Shown here piece by piece: positions 21,935 through 33,572 of a DNA stretch of 64,000 nt (its first letter is position 1; every line of letters starts with the position of its first letter). The translations under genes and the position numbers were made by a program. The notes under the pieces are model-generated. The model saw nothing but the letters and a program-made list of their open reading frames with translations, was not told the DNA's origin and ran no database searches. Source of the stretch: Dendrophyllia cribrosa (lineage: Eukaryota > Cnidaria > Anthozoa > Scleractinia > Dendrophylliidae); the NCBI GenBank assembly GCA_024195265.1, contig JAJLRJ010000010.1, forward strand, positions 26,211,676 to 26,275,675, written 5' to 3'.

Positions 21935-24900
21935 GTAAGAGCGAATATTGGTGGTATTATTTATTTATAGAGTTAACATCTAGAACTGTTTTTACATGTG
22001 TTTTTCATTGAAAGGTTTAATCTAATGATCCTTTATTCTAAGTGTTCCCTATAAACGAGCTTTTTTCTGTCGTATTAATTATTCCTTTGTTAGAACTCGC
22101 TCTGTTTATAGCTTCAGGTCATGCGCAGTTCCAGTCCTCTTTTAAATTTAGATTTATCAGGTAGTAGCAGAAACCCATAAAGGTGGTCAGACACGAGAGG
22201 TCATGTAGCAGGGACATGTCGCGGCGACATGTAGCAGCGACAAAAATTTGTGTAGTACACACTGGAGGACATGTAGCAGGGAGTGTAGCGGGAACATATA
22301 GCAGGGAAAAAAATCATAGTGCTTGCACACCACATGAAAATGTCGCGGGGACATTTCTCAGGGACATGTTGCAGCGACACGTCCCCTAGTGTGAACTGAT
22401 ACTATCAAAATTGTGCAACACCAATTTTGGGGACATTTTGTCCCCGTGACATGTCTCACAGAGTTCAACTTGTTGAACTTCATGGGACACGTCGCGGGGA
22501 CAAAATGTCCCCAAAATTGGTGTTGCGCAATATTATGATAGTATCACGGAGTTCAACTTGTTGAAGTTCATGGGACACGTCGCGAGGACAAAATGTCCCC
22601 AAAAATGGTGTTGCGCAATATTATGATAGTATCACGGAGTTCAACTTGTTGAAGTTCATGGGACACGTCGCGGGGACAAAATGTCCCCAAAATTGGTGTT
22701 GCGCAATATTATGATAGTATCACGGAGTTCAACTTGTTGAAGTTCATGGGACACGTCGCGGGGACAAAATGTCCCCAAAAATGGTGTTGCACAATCCTCG
22801 GTAGGAAAAAGGATGGCAACTGGTACATTTACCCATAATTCTTAGCGCATAAAAACCTTAACATGGTTCATAAAAATGTAAAGAAAAGTTATAAAATCTT
22901 CAAACCTAGTCTACACATTGTCCATAGTACTGGAACAAATATTGTAAAAATTTGGCTTTCTTTGTGCCTCATGTGCTGTGTTAGGTCTGCAAGGTATTGT
23001 GGTAAAATGAACAGTCGCCATCTTTTTTCCTACGGTGGATTATGATAGTATCAGTTCACACGAGGGGACTTGTCTCTGCAACATGTCCCTGAGACAAGTC
23101 CCTGCGACATTTTCATGTGGTGTGCAAGCGATATGATTTTTTCCCTGCTACATATCCCTGCTACACTCCCTGCTACATGTCCCTCAGTGAGTACGACACA
23201 AATTTTTGTCACTGCTACATGTTGCTGCGACTTGTCCCTGCTACATGACCCCTCGTGTCTGACCACCTTAAGTGGGTTGAAATGTGCAACTGTCTTTTGA
23301 TGCTTCAAAACAAGCATTCGATTACTTAATTTGCTAAGAACTTGTTACAGCCATATTTGGAAAATCAAGATAAAAATATTAACCAATCAATTCACTAGAA
23401 CAACTTGCTTCTAATTTCGATGGAACCGAGGGGTTTCCAAATATGGAACTAAGCAAAAAATGAATATTCAGAAGCTGCGAAAGCGCGTTACACGTTTCAA
23501 CCCACTTTTGGGTTTCTGGTCATAGTTTATTACTATTTTTATTATTAGTTTAATTAATACACGGGATTTTTGTGTCACTAATTTAATAAGCTTGTGGTTT
23601 GGGGTTGAAAACAATTTAATTTAATTAGTTTGCTTCTTCCAGGCCAAAGGGAACCATTTTCACGTTTCTTTTGTGAATAATAAAAGCAACTTTAATAAAA
23701 AGACTAGATACAAATTTCCAGGAAATAATAAGCCTTCAATTTGGATGCATCAAATTTCTGTGTAGGACTATTCTGGTTGACATTTAATACATTGATTACT
23801 GATGCGTGCGTATATGTTATGTATGTTGCAGGTAAAATCCAGTCTTGGTTTAAATCAGTATTCAATATACATATAGGTTAAATGTGTACCCAGTATTCAT
23901 ACTAGGTAAGCAAACCCTAACACAAAGCTAACCAACACACAACTGGCGACATGCATCTTTATGCTAGGGCAATGAGGGTTAGCTTACACATGTACAGTAC
24001 TGCTAAGAGATAAGCGAACATAGCACTCGCGTTCTTAACGCTACCCTAACGCGTTTGAATTTGCGTTCACAATATTTTGAACGCATCGGGTGAATGCGTT
24101 TTCTTTAACGCGTTAAGCCTTTGTTATTCATAACCAACATTTCTTTTGTAATCCAAAACAAAAGACAAGTTCACCGGGACTAGTCTTTTTGTTTTTTTAA
24201 AACTGCCACATCGACAATAATGCGAGAATCGAAATCCAAAACAAGGGGAACAAATTCATGACAATTACACGGCTAAACAAGCGCTCAGTCAGAGCGACAA
24301 AATAAACAATTTCGAGACTCAATTCGCCTCGCGACTCCAAAAAATATAACAGAGCTCAGCAAACAACGTCTAGCGTAGCGTTTGGTGATCGCCTTGCATA
24401 AACTTTAGCGCGATCGATGGTTCACTTGGTTGCATCTTCAAACATCTTCAAACACCGTTTTCGCCGTTTACGCAAGCGATACGCTACACTAAATTTCTTT
24501 GAGATCATGTGAATTCGATGGCCGAGCAAGGTAACTTATAATTTCCCGTAAAGAGATCAATTGCGAATGTCATTGAAGTTTTCGTTTACGCAAGCGATAC
24601 GCTATGACAAGCGAAATTTAAAGATCGATTGTGATTTTGTGTTTTTTCGAGTGTTTGAAATGTTCGACGAGGGAGTTACTGATATGTCAATCATTGCAAG
24701 TTCTAGCTGTCATGTATGCAAATTTTTACTTTTGATTTGCACGTGACGATTTTTATAGCAAACTCTAGCGGAGGTCAAAACAATGAACAACAAAAAGCAA
24801 ACAGATTCGCACCATTTTAAAATACTTTGCAATTGTTAACAGAGTTGAGCAAACACTGTCTATCGAAGCGAAGTTTGGTCGCCTTGCGCGAACGACCTTA

Positions 24901-27900
24901 AGTTCGCCGGAGTTGACGAGACAACAAAAGTCTCCTTCGATCGATACAGCGTGTGACGGGCGAGCGTCGTAATTGTCACGGCAATAATAATAATAAAATA
25001 TTATCTCCGGTTCTATCAGGCGCACATACGTGATTGAAACAGTAAAATACTCCTACTTTAAGGGCGAAATCTGTGATAAAAGATTTTATGACGCGTCGAT
25101 TACTGTTGAGCTATTTCTTTGCAAGCGAAAGTTCAGAAAGATAAGCGGCCTCTATCATAGTCGGCAAGGATCAACCAGCGGAGAGATCACAAAAGTTCGA
25201 AACATGTCGCAGATCCAGTCATCGCCGATAACCTAATGAATATAACCTGCATATCCGTTCTAGTTAAACTGTTATGTTTTGTTTATGCGAGTGCCATCGC
25301 ACGTCGATATAATTTTGCTAGGTTTATCGATTGAATGAATGAAAACCATTAGAATACGGTATGTAATGTCTTTTGAAACGTCAATTAACTTCTTTTCACA
25401 AAATATCAATGGCAGTGAACAATAACCAAACTCATACATACTAATGCATTAACTTTAACGCACTATTTCGCGTTTCTATAACGCAGCTGAACGTGCGAGC
25501 GCATTAAAACCAATGCGTTCATAACGCATTTTTAACGTGAATTTTGGTTCGCTTATCTCTGAGCGGTACTGTATGTGTTAAGGTTAGCTTACCTAGATTG
25601 AATACTGGTTCAACCTGAGAACGGATTTTACCTGCAACATGTAAACTGTACCCAAGAACAAGGTTGAGCACTGAATTGGGCACAGGTGCCTGTCTGCACC
25701 CATCTTTCATGTCTGTCCAGGAACTTTTACCAATTTCTTTAATCTCAGAGAAGGTAAGAACTAAAAAAATCAATTGACTGAGTTAATAAGATTAATATTG
25801 TCCACTGTAAATGTTCCGAGCACTAACTGTTCTACAGAGCCCTACAGTTTCTTTCTTTCTCACAAGAAGTTGAAGCCATGATTCTTACAGTTTTTAAAAG
25901 CTTTGCATCTTGCGCTATGCATTTGTGTAGCACACTATGTGATTCACATCTTGCAAGAGAGTGGTAACTTACTTTTGAGCAGTACTGAAGTGTTTCAATT
26001 TGACATTAGTTTTCATTCTCTATTTACAGTACCGCTCGAAACTATTAGTGCATAAGGACGCGGTGAAACCTCGTCCGCCGCCATTTTGTTTTCCGCAAAT
26101 TCACCTAGGTGGGACGAAACCGCAACCGCGGAAAGGACGAAAGCGACCGAAACACCGCGGGGGAAACAGACGCGGTAATACCTCGGTTACAAACAATAGT
26201 GGCTAATTTCTATTGTTATGGTATTGTTTAACTCTATATTAGTGATATTCTCCAAGGAGGCAATGCAACAAAAGGCTAGAGATGTCGATTTCACAACATC
26301 TGACATCGTGATAAAAGCGATATCAAGTTGTTCTGTTGAATCTTCTCCATTCACAAAAACGGAGAATGAAAACAAGAATCTTCATTTTTATCGCTTTTTC
26401 CGACTTCATACATTTGTAGCAAAGATAGCAAACGTTTACAACGAACACTCAAGTTTTTATACGCGTCGATTTATTTACTTCATACATTAATTTTATAATC
26501 GATCGACTGTACCGTCCCGTTCACTGTAAAGTGGAACACGCGAAGACGGCGGTGAAGTGCGGGTGCAAGGATTACATTTAACGCCAGTAGAGTTTGGAAA
26601 AGCTTACTTGTAATTTGGCGAGTGAAACTGCAATGAAAACAGAGAATTCACGGAAGTCTGTATTCAGGTTTCAAATTACCCTTTTGACATATGCAAATTC
26701 GGTGCACTTTTTCCTGACATTACTACAAAATTTGCTAAATTTGTTTTCTGCCACGTACCTTTCCCCGCTGTCTGACATCGATTATTATATTTAGTTTCAT
26801 TCAACATTTATCTTCACAATTAGTAAACATGAAGTTCTGAAAGAATTTTACACATGAAATTTGCGTGACTAACGCACTGGCACTTGTGGCCGCTTGTCTA
26901 CATATTAGTGACCTATTTTGGTTTTGTTCGCTTTCTGGCAGAAAACTTACTCCATTCGAAATTTTTCCATAGCTTTTCCCCGCCAGCCGTTCGAAATTTT
27001 TGTTCTGTTTCAGCCGTTCACCGTGCGCGAGTCGTTCAAAATAATTCTTTAGTGTTCAAATGAAATTCGATCTGTTTAAAGCAGATCTCGTTGCCTAGCA
27101 CGTGATCAAAATCTACCTTGAAGAAGTTGCACCTTTTAGTGCGAAAGTTATTTTATTGTTTTATCTAGAAGAACTAGTCGTTTGAAATAAGGAATAAGTT
27201 TCGCTGGTCGGCCGCTGCGTTGCTTGTCGACCCAAGGCAACTCGTGGCGGAAACGCTTGAAGTATTTTGCCACCGACGGTATTTCTGTTAAATCTTAACT
27301 TCATCAAGATTTTAAAAAGAGATTATACGGACAACCTTCGATATTTTAACGTTCAAACGAAAGAAAGAAAGCAATCTAAGCTGAACATATTCTGATGTAC
27401 ACATCTCACTAGCAAGTTTACGAATTGATCGATGGCAGGCGAAGTTTAGTTTGTAAACAAACTGTACGCGTGATGTTTTGTTTTTGTGTTCGACGCGTGC
27501 TTTCATCCCTGTCACGTGTGAGGAAATTAACCTGCGATTAGGTGTTGTTTTTGTTCATTTCAATTTACCTTAAAGAAAAAATAAGAAAAAACAGACTGTG
27601 TCTTTTAGTACTGTAAATTGTTCTTAGAATTACCAGAATTTTATTTCGGCGTAAAAAGTTTAAGCGACACGAGGAATGTAAACTTTAATGATCCATAGTT
27701 GTATTTCGCTCGATTGAAAGAAGCGGTTTTAAGAATCTAAGCGCCGCTATTCATTACGAGTAGAAACATAATGTAATTCTTAAACAGTTCGCATTTTAAG
27801 CTCTGTTCCAGAAGTGAGTTTTCATTTCTTTCTCTAATTACAGCAGCGTCCACAGCCGACTTCTGACAGATTTTAACATGTGAAATGTCTCACGTTCAAA

Positions 27901-30900
27901 TCACCGGAGCGTCACGTCTCACCTATTGTTGTTAATTAACTTCAAAACAAAGGAAACAATACTCTATTCAAACACAACCGCGTCCTATTCTTTCCGCGGT
28001 TTTCTTCGACCGCAAAATACCGAGGTGAAACCGGGGTTTTTAGTGCGGTTGGACGAGAAATACCTAGGTGAAACCGCAGCCCCAAACTGCGGTTTGACCT
28101 AGGCGAAACCGCGGCAAATGCACTAATAGTTTCGAGCGGTACTGTACATATTTTGCACCATGTTACTTGCTCAGGGTTTAAAGGGCAGGAACAAACAATA
28201 TTTATTGTGACCACCCATGACGTAATTATTTGTTTTTAATTTAGTCGTGCCTCAGAAAAAGAAAAGATGATTGTAGAAGAAGAAACACAAAAACGTGTTG
28301 AGGAACTTGTTGCTAAAAGAGTGGAAGAGCAGCTTGCAAAACGAAAAGATGAGATTGATGCTGAAGTTATGAAGCGAGTGGAGGAGGCCAAGAGAGTTAT
28401 GGAAAAACAAATGGTTGAAGAGTTTGAAAAACGGCGGCAGGAGCAGCTCGAAGAACAACAGATGAAAGAGGTAAACAGTGTTTATGATAGACTGAAAGTG
28501 GGGAGAAGAAAATGACCAATCAGTTATTGGCTACAACTTTTACCTTACATTGTAAATTTGTCACAACCTTTGCATTCACAGGTGCAAGGTTCCTACCTAC
28601 ATTTGGAATCATAAATTTCCTTCCCTTTCCTCTTCTCTTTACTTGTGAATTTGTGTCGTTTTTCTGCAAACACTCAGATTATTTCCACAGATGTCAGCAA
28701 CCAGTCAGTTGAGAAGGGAAACAAGCAGTCTGTCTTTTCAAGCATTTGGATTTAAACCTAACTCTCTATCATGCCGATATAGCCTTGAACTTGACATTTG
28801 AACCAGACATTTGCAAACGACTTCAATCGTGCAAGAACTGCGCATTTTTTGAACTTGCTGAAAGCTTTAGGAAGTTTCATCTAATGGAAAAATTATTTAG
28901 CGCGCTTCTCATAGGAACATTCCGTTAGTTGGAGAGTTTCAAGTCTTCACAAACTCTAAGGAGCACAAGGAGCTGTTACTTGGAAGATTTCATAGGAATT
29001 GTTAGGCAGCCATGTGTATGTATGAATGGTATAAAACGACAGCCCTTCACATTTTCTTTCTGTGGGCTGAAGCTGTTTGTAAGCTTAAATCTTATGTTTT
29101 ATGTTATTCGGATGGTTTCATTTTGCTTTTAATGGAAACTGTACAGGTGTAGTTACATGTATGTTGTTAAAAAAAAACAAAAAAAAAAACATGCGTACTG
29201 AGATGGTACCAGAAGTTCGGCTTATTTGCCATGTACACTTTAAACCCTTGATTCAACATACAGTGAATTTATTTCTTGGTACGGTTAAGCCTTGATTACT
29301 ACTGCAGTTTACTTAAAACAAATACATTAGAACAAAATGAGATCAGTCATACATTCATTTTAAATTTTGGTGCCATTTCTTCATTGTTGACAATGATGAT
29401 TGTAGTGGAATTAGTGACTATATGTGAGTATGATATATATATATATATATGTGTATGGTGAAGGTGCAGTAGCATGGAGATATTTTAAGAATTGAATGTT
29501 GAATGTTGACTGTGTTCCCTTTTAGGAAGAAGAACGTCATAAGACTTATCAACTTGAGAACAAAGTTGGAGAACTCCAAAAGCAACTTGATGATGCCAAT
29601 CAGAAACTGGTATGTTCTCTAAAAAGTGTTGTAGATACAAACCATATTTTGATGGGCTCATTGGACGATAATGACAGTCCATTGCAATAGAGTGATTTTC
29701 ATTTGAGTGTTAATTTAGCTGCTGCTTTGGTTTTGCATTGCTACGCAGAGGTAAAACCAAAACCAATCGTGATCGGCTATAGTAATTACATTGGTTTTGG
29801 TTTTGGTTTTATGACACAATTGAAAACCATTCTAAACTACAGTAGATTTTAACACTGGAGGGCAATGAAAACTTGCTGGAATGCTTGGTGTTTGACAGGG
29901 GTCTGCTGTAAACAATCTGCATGTTTAAAGGCAGTCATTGCTTTTTTGATGACAAAATAGACACAATGTCAGAACTCTGTTTTGATGTACATAACATACT
30001 AGTAATCAGTAATGTCTTTGTTTACTTGAACTGTATTTTTCTGAAAACTAAAACAAATTGTACTTCTATTTCATCACACTGCAGGAAGAAATAATCTTGC
30101 AACAGTGGTCAAGTTTGGTTTGTTTTTTTTGTTAATCTACAGTTGTTATTATTAAAGTTGCCATGCATTCAAAACTCTACCATTAAGAAGATTTACGCAT
30201 GGATACAATAGCAAATTCTGAGAGTACATGTATATCTTTTGGAGATAAGTATTTTTCTACTGTTGTCAACTATGCCATTGTTAAGAGATGGCTCTCCTCT
30301 TCTCTCTGTCTTCAGTGCATTATTAATTTTATTGTATGTGACCAGTTGAGAGAATTTTAACCCTTTAACTCCCAAGAGTGAAAAACATCAAATTTCAAGT
30401 GAAATCCCAAATTTCATTTTGTAAAATGTTGAAAAACAGATGTTACCAAAGAGGTTTCATTTGAATGGTCACACCACAGGATTTGGTCCACAGACTCAAA
30501 TTAATGTTACAACTACACTACATGTCTCCATTTATAATGTGAGTGAAAAGATTAAATTAATATTATGGATAACTGTGACAGCACTCTGCATTCATTCACC
30601 TCTACCAAAATAGACATCTAGGACATCTTCATCCCTAATGAAATTATTTCTACAGTGACTGCTTATTGTCATACAACAATTCAAGTCTATCGACTGTCTG
30701 CATGAAAAAAAATTGTGTAAGAAGGGTCCCTCTAGTGTGCCAACAGAAATTATGGAAATGTTTTAAACTGAGAAATGTAACGTTAAAAAACGTAATTTTG
30801 CTGACATGAATGTGTGCACCACATGTCCACATGTGGATTCAGGTAAGGGGATATGTGTATTTACAAATTTTAATGCAATGTTCTGATTGCTTGTGCATTT

Positions 30901-31094
30901 CTTTCCCCTTGGACATGCAGGCAGAAGAGCGTTTGGCTATGGTCGAAGAAAGAAGAACGCTGACTGAGCAGAAAATGTCTTTGGAGCGAGAAATTAAGAA
31001 GCAGGAAAAAGCTGCCCAAGACCTGATACTCAACAAAAACAGGAATAACAGACAAAAGCTTACATTTGGTTTCAAGGCCAAAGGTGCCATGTAG
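21621..31094 (+). CDS. ARGLU1: Arginine and glutamate-rich protein 1 (complete, 4 coding exons)
   Basis: Gene-level entry; exons 21621-21934, 28245-28470, 29526-29609, 30921-31094. They join in phase into 265 residues, against about 273 in humans. Residues 1-80 are an RS/KR-rich nuclear segment of the kind found in splicing factors. After FGRSIVKRK the protein becomes a long charged coiled coil with the family signature EELVAKRVEEQLAKRKDEID and KRVEEAKRVMEKQ, and it ends in a basic tail. From family knowledge, ARGLU1 is a nuclear coactivator that binds Mediator and modulates pre-mRNA splicing. The chosen ATG starts MPKSESRSRSRS and is the first in the RS frame. Intron 1 is 6.3 kb and about 80 percent transposon sequence. 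In vertebrates this gene autoregulates through an alternative exon and retained intron; nothing here lets me confirm that. A generic SR protein is unlikely because the C-terminal half is diagnostic. Confidence 0.95.
22181..23268. mobile_element. 1,088-bp element with ~227-bp inverted arms and TAA target duplication
   Basis: AGGTGGTCAGACACGAG at the left and CTCGTGTCTGACCACCT at the right, flanked by TAA at 22178-22180 and 23269-23271. The inverted arms are 22181-22407 and 23042-23268 and are full of ACATGTAGCAGGGA-like motifs. A 3-bp TAA duplication is typical of PIF/Harbinger. It has no transposase and is nested in the MITE at 22167-23519. Confidence 0.8.
22463..22800. repeat. 88-bp tandem repeat, about 4 copies
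   Basis: GTTCAACTTGTTGAA recurs at 22463, 22551, 22639 and 22727, exactly 88 bp apart. Each is followed by GGACACGTCG and GGACAAAATGTCCCC. It lies between the arms of the 1,088-bp element. Confidence 0.9.
23545..23800 (-). repeat. Single inverted copy of the DNAH2-intron 240-bp repeat
   Basis: Reverse complement of the unit at about 1740-1990, including ATTCTGGTTGACATT and GGATGCATCAAATTT. Confidence 0.7.
23995..25571. mobile_element. 1,577-bp TA-flanked DNA element with CAGTAC termini
   Basis: CAGTACTGCTAAGAGATAAG at the left pairs with the right end (CTTATCTCTGAGCGGTACTG) with two mismatches. It is flanked by TA at 23993-23994 and 25572-25573. CAGTA...TACTG ends plus TA duplication resemble pogo/Tigger of the Tc1/mariner group. 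No transposase frame is present, so it is non-autonomous. Confidence 0.75.
26027..28144. mobile_element. 2,118-bp TA-flanked DNA element with CAGTACCGCTC termini
   Basis: CAGTACCGCTCGAAACTATT continues as a perfect inverted repeat of about 26 bases to the right end, flanked by TA at 26025-26026 and 28145-28146. The first 11 bases are shared with the right end of the element at 23995-25571. No transposase is recognised. Confidence 0.8.
28245..28470 (+). CDS. ARGLU1: ARGLU1 exon 2
   Basis: Residues 105-180. It begins RASEKEKMIVEEE and contains the diagnostic EELVAKRVEEQLAKRKDEID. The acceptor is TTTAG and the donor GAG|GTAAAC. Confidence 0.95.
28471..29525. other. ARGLU1 intron 2
   Basis: 1,055 bases with no recognisable repeat element, apart from A-rich runs near 29165 and a (TA)n run near 29435. 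In vertebrates an ARGLU1 intron is highly conserved and retained. I cannot judge conservation here. Confidence 0.4.
29526..29609 (+). CDS. ARGLU1: ARGLU1 exon 3
   Basis: Residues 181-208, 84 nt, phase 0. It reads EEERHKTYQLENKVGELQKQ and LDDANQKL between CTTTTAG and GTATGT. Coiled-coil heptads continue through it. Confidence 0.92.
29690..29850. mobile_element. MITE-A fragment in ARGLU1 intron 3
   Basis: Terminal-like TTTTCATTTGAGTGT, then TGCTTTGGTTTTGCATTGCT and TTTTGGTTTTATGACAC, ending CAATTGAAAACC. The middle of the element is deleted. Confidence 0.55.
30361..30551. mobile_element. 191-bp TTAA-flanked MITE related to the 106-bp satellite
   Basis: It begins CCCTTTAACTCCCAAGAG and is flanked by TTAA at 30357-30360 and 30552-30555. 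Its interior contains TTTCATTTGAATGGTCACAC and GTCCACAGACTCAAA, the core of the satellite unit at 49278-50040. Confidence 0.75.
30921..31094 (+). CDS. ARGLU1: ARGLU1 exon 4 (stop codon exon)
   Basis: Residues 209-265 and TAG. It reads AEERLAMVEERRTLTEQKMS, then the basic KNRNNRQKLTFGFKAKGAM tail, matching the conserved end of ARGLU1. The acceptor is ATGCAG. Confidence 0.95.
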   Translation, partial: AEERLAMVEERRTLTEQKMSLEREIKKQEKAAQDLILNKNRNNRQKLTFGFKAKGAM

Positions 31095-31428
31095 GAATTC
31101 CATTTTGGTCAGTTTTCTTCAGAATTAGCTACCCTGAAAGTCGCTATTTATAGTGGAAGAAATAGACGATGGTAGTGGAAACAATACCTTCTTTACATGG
31201 ACGAAGAACTTTTTGCAATCCATGGTATTTTTAAAATGGTAATTCTTCTTCCCCTTTCTGCTTTCTCCTCTCCTTAACTAATTTCTCACATTTCCCATGC
31301 ACTTTCACATCATACCCTTTTTAGTTTTCAAGAACTTAATGCTATTTGCTAGCTCTAAATCTTTCATTTTTCCCAATCAATAATAATAACTGCCCTTTCA
31401 CCTATACATTTCCCACAGAATTCCTGTA

Positions 31429-31513
31429 AATAAAGACACATTAAAGGTGATTTTCAAGGTTATGTTGGCAGTTCTGTTAGTGTCTGTTATAACTCGACAA
31501 TGACAATAATAAA
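31429..31513 (+). promoter_or_regulatory. ARGLU1 candidate polyadenylation signals
   Basis: AATAAA occurs at 31429-31434 and at 31508-31513, 335 and 414 bases after the stop codon. Either could end the 3' UTR. The second lies just before a tRNA-like SINE. Confidence 0.45.
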
Positions 31514-31585
31514 ACTTGAATGAAATTTGATCCTTGCAGTGTGCTATTAACTTAAACAGTTGAAAAAGCAACCTGAAAAAAAATC

Positions 31586-31657
31586 AGGCTTGAATGGGAG
31601 TTGAACCCATGAACTTGCAATACCGGTGCAATTCTCTATCCACTGAGCTACCAAGCC
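31586..31657 (-). repeat. tRNA-like head of a SINE (Thr-GGT-like cloverleaf)
   Basis: 72 bases fold as a cloverleaf. The acceptor GGCTTGG pairs with TCAAGCC, anticodon stem TTGCA with TGCAA around loop CCGGTAT, and T stem ATGGG with CCCAT. The loop has C at position 33 where tRNAs need T, and the D stem has a mismatch. CCTGA(T)nTCAGG follows, so it is probably a SINE head and not a working tRNA. Confidence 0.5.
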
Positions 31658-32112
31658 ATATGGATAGATCGTCAATTGTGAGTTTGTGATATAGCCGATG
31701 ATAGTGAAATACATAAATACGAATATAGGAAAGTCTATGTGACCTGTGGATAGCCTGTTCCAGGCATTTAGATTGTGGGGAGCAGACTTAATGCCTGGAA
31801 CAGGCTAACCTGCGGATGAAACATAAGTGAATTTTGATCCTCGCAGTGTGCTATCAACTTAAGCAGTCGAAAAAGCAACTGTTGGGTTTGTTGTGAGTGC
31901 AGCATGTCACAAAAATAAAAAAAACTCTACATTGCCCATTCTCTCTAAAGTACAGTTGACCCACTCTTGTGATTGACAATCTTCATTCCGCAAAAATCTT
32001 ATGATCTTCAATTTCAAACAACTGTTAGTCTCTCGTAAGTGACTATCTCCTGCAAAAAAAACACATTACCTGGTGCCGAGAGTAGTCAACTGTATTTGCC
32101 ATCACATGAATA

Positions 32113-32384
32113 GAGCAGTTTTCAATTGAGTGTCGTAAAACCAAAACCAAAGTAATTACTCTGACCAATCACAGCAGTCGTAAACAATCCAATGAACCAA
32201 TCAGAGCTCAAAGCAATTACATGTCGGCGCGGGAAATCGCGTGCGAGCAAGTCACGATTGGTTTTGGTTTTACTTCTGATTGGTCGAGAAAGTGGCACGA
32301 GATGTTTTAGCCAATCACAAAGCGTAGCAATGCAAAACCAAAGTAATTGTGTAATTACTTTCGACACTCAATTGAAAACTGCTC
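32113..32384. mobile_element. MITE-A, intact 272-bp copy
   Basis: GAGCAGTTTTCAATTGAGTG and its exact inverse at the right end (through TGTCG), flanked by TA at 32111-32112 and 32385-32386. TA duplication indicates Tc1/mariner-type mobilisation. The body carries several CCAAT/ATTGG motifs in both orientations. Confidence 0.8.
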
Positions 32385-32679
32385 TAATACAGCAATTAAG
32401 CGCTCCCGGCAATGAACATCCTAAGTACTTTGTTGGAAAATTTTCGCTGAAATCTTGGATTTTTGGCCTCAAAAGGGACTCGCTTGCCAAAATTATGACT
32501 GGATACCACGCAGCTCTTAACAACCTCTAATTTCATCGGACCTGTATATCACGCAGCTCTATTGTTTTCAGGGCTAGGGTCCATTGTTGTGTTGTTTGTT
32601 CTATTTTCTCGGCAAATCGGAGAAGACCTTGTAAGAGCTGCGCACTGCCCATATAAAACAATACTCTTGACCCATTAGC

Positions 32680-33150
32680 TACAACAACAACAATTTATTC
32701 GTTGTTCAATAATACAAGAGTTTGGTTTGCTCTGCAAATAGCTGTAAAGCTAATCGTGGCGGGGCAAAACAAGTACATGAATAACGCAAATTATCAAATA
32801 AAATCAAAAACCTTGTACTATTACAATTACAAAGCCTTGCAGATTGCACTAAAAGTAAATAAAACAGAAGTTAAGTGGTCTAATTAACACAGTGCTTACT
32901 AACGTACAATGCGTTAAGGAGTCTCTGACTTTTGCAAGTGTTTCTATGTACCTACTTTATTAATAATCATGGGAGTTTGAATATAATCATCCTCCTTTTC
33001 TAAAATATCAAATAGCAATTTGCGGAGAACTCTTTTGAAAGCATTCTTAGGAAGATCCGTTATATGGCGTGGTATCTTATTCCACAGCTTTACTCTGAGT
33101 CTGAAATAAATTCAACATGTTTGCTGGGGCTTTATCATTATTGATATCAT
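32680..33150 (-). mobile_element. Non-LTR retrotransposon 3' fragment
   Basis: On the minus strand, about 33120 to 32940 reads RLRVKLWNKIPRHITDLPKN and later EKEDDYIQT before a stop. This is the usual C-terminal end of LINE reverse transcriptase ORFs. A 3' UTR follows, ending ATAAATTGTTGTTGTTGTAG, a short-repeat tail. It is 5'-truncated and dead. Confidence 0.65.
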
Positions 33151-33572
33151 GCATTAAGTTTTTTTTTTTATAAAATGCTAAAGTGAACAATAATCCATGA
33201 AGAATGAAAAACTAGCATATGCAGCATTGCACTATGATAGATGTCCCCATGGCCTAATCAATGGTTCACAGCAAGGAGAACTGGAGTTCAGGGGCAGAGC
33301 CTCATACACTTGACATAAGATACTTATGCACCCTGCTCTTAAAGGATGCGACACCATTTACAGTGATACGGACTCATGATAAAGAAAAGTTATTGGAAGC
33401 ACGTTAGTTTCCAACAGTAGTTTCTGCAGCACCAATAAATATCCAATAAAACTGCTGCCAGTTGTGAATTGTTTTTTTTTTTCATTTGTACAACATTTGC
33501 AGTTCATGCATGTATGTAGACAGTCAAACAAATTTATGTTTGGAATATCAGAATAAACTGTGCTTGGTGATA

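Larger units (their letters stand above)
22167..23519. mobile_element. Copy of the 262-bp CCAGAAACCCATAA MITE, split by a nested element
   Basis: CAGAAACCCATAA at the left and AACCCACTTTTGGGTTTCTGG at the right are the termini of the intact copy at 33573-33834. The body resumes at 23272 with AGTGGGTTGAAATGTGCAAC. Confidence 0.75.

Noticed and set aside
22463..22800. Regular 88-bp repeats considered as a CRISPR-like array
   Set aside because: The units are contiguous with no variable spacers and sit inside a eukaryotic DNA element.
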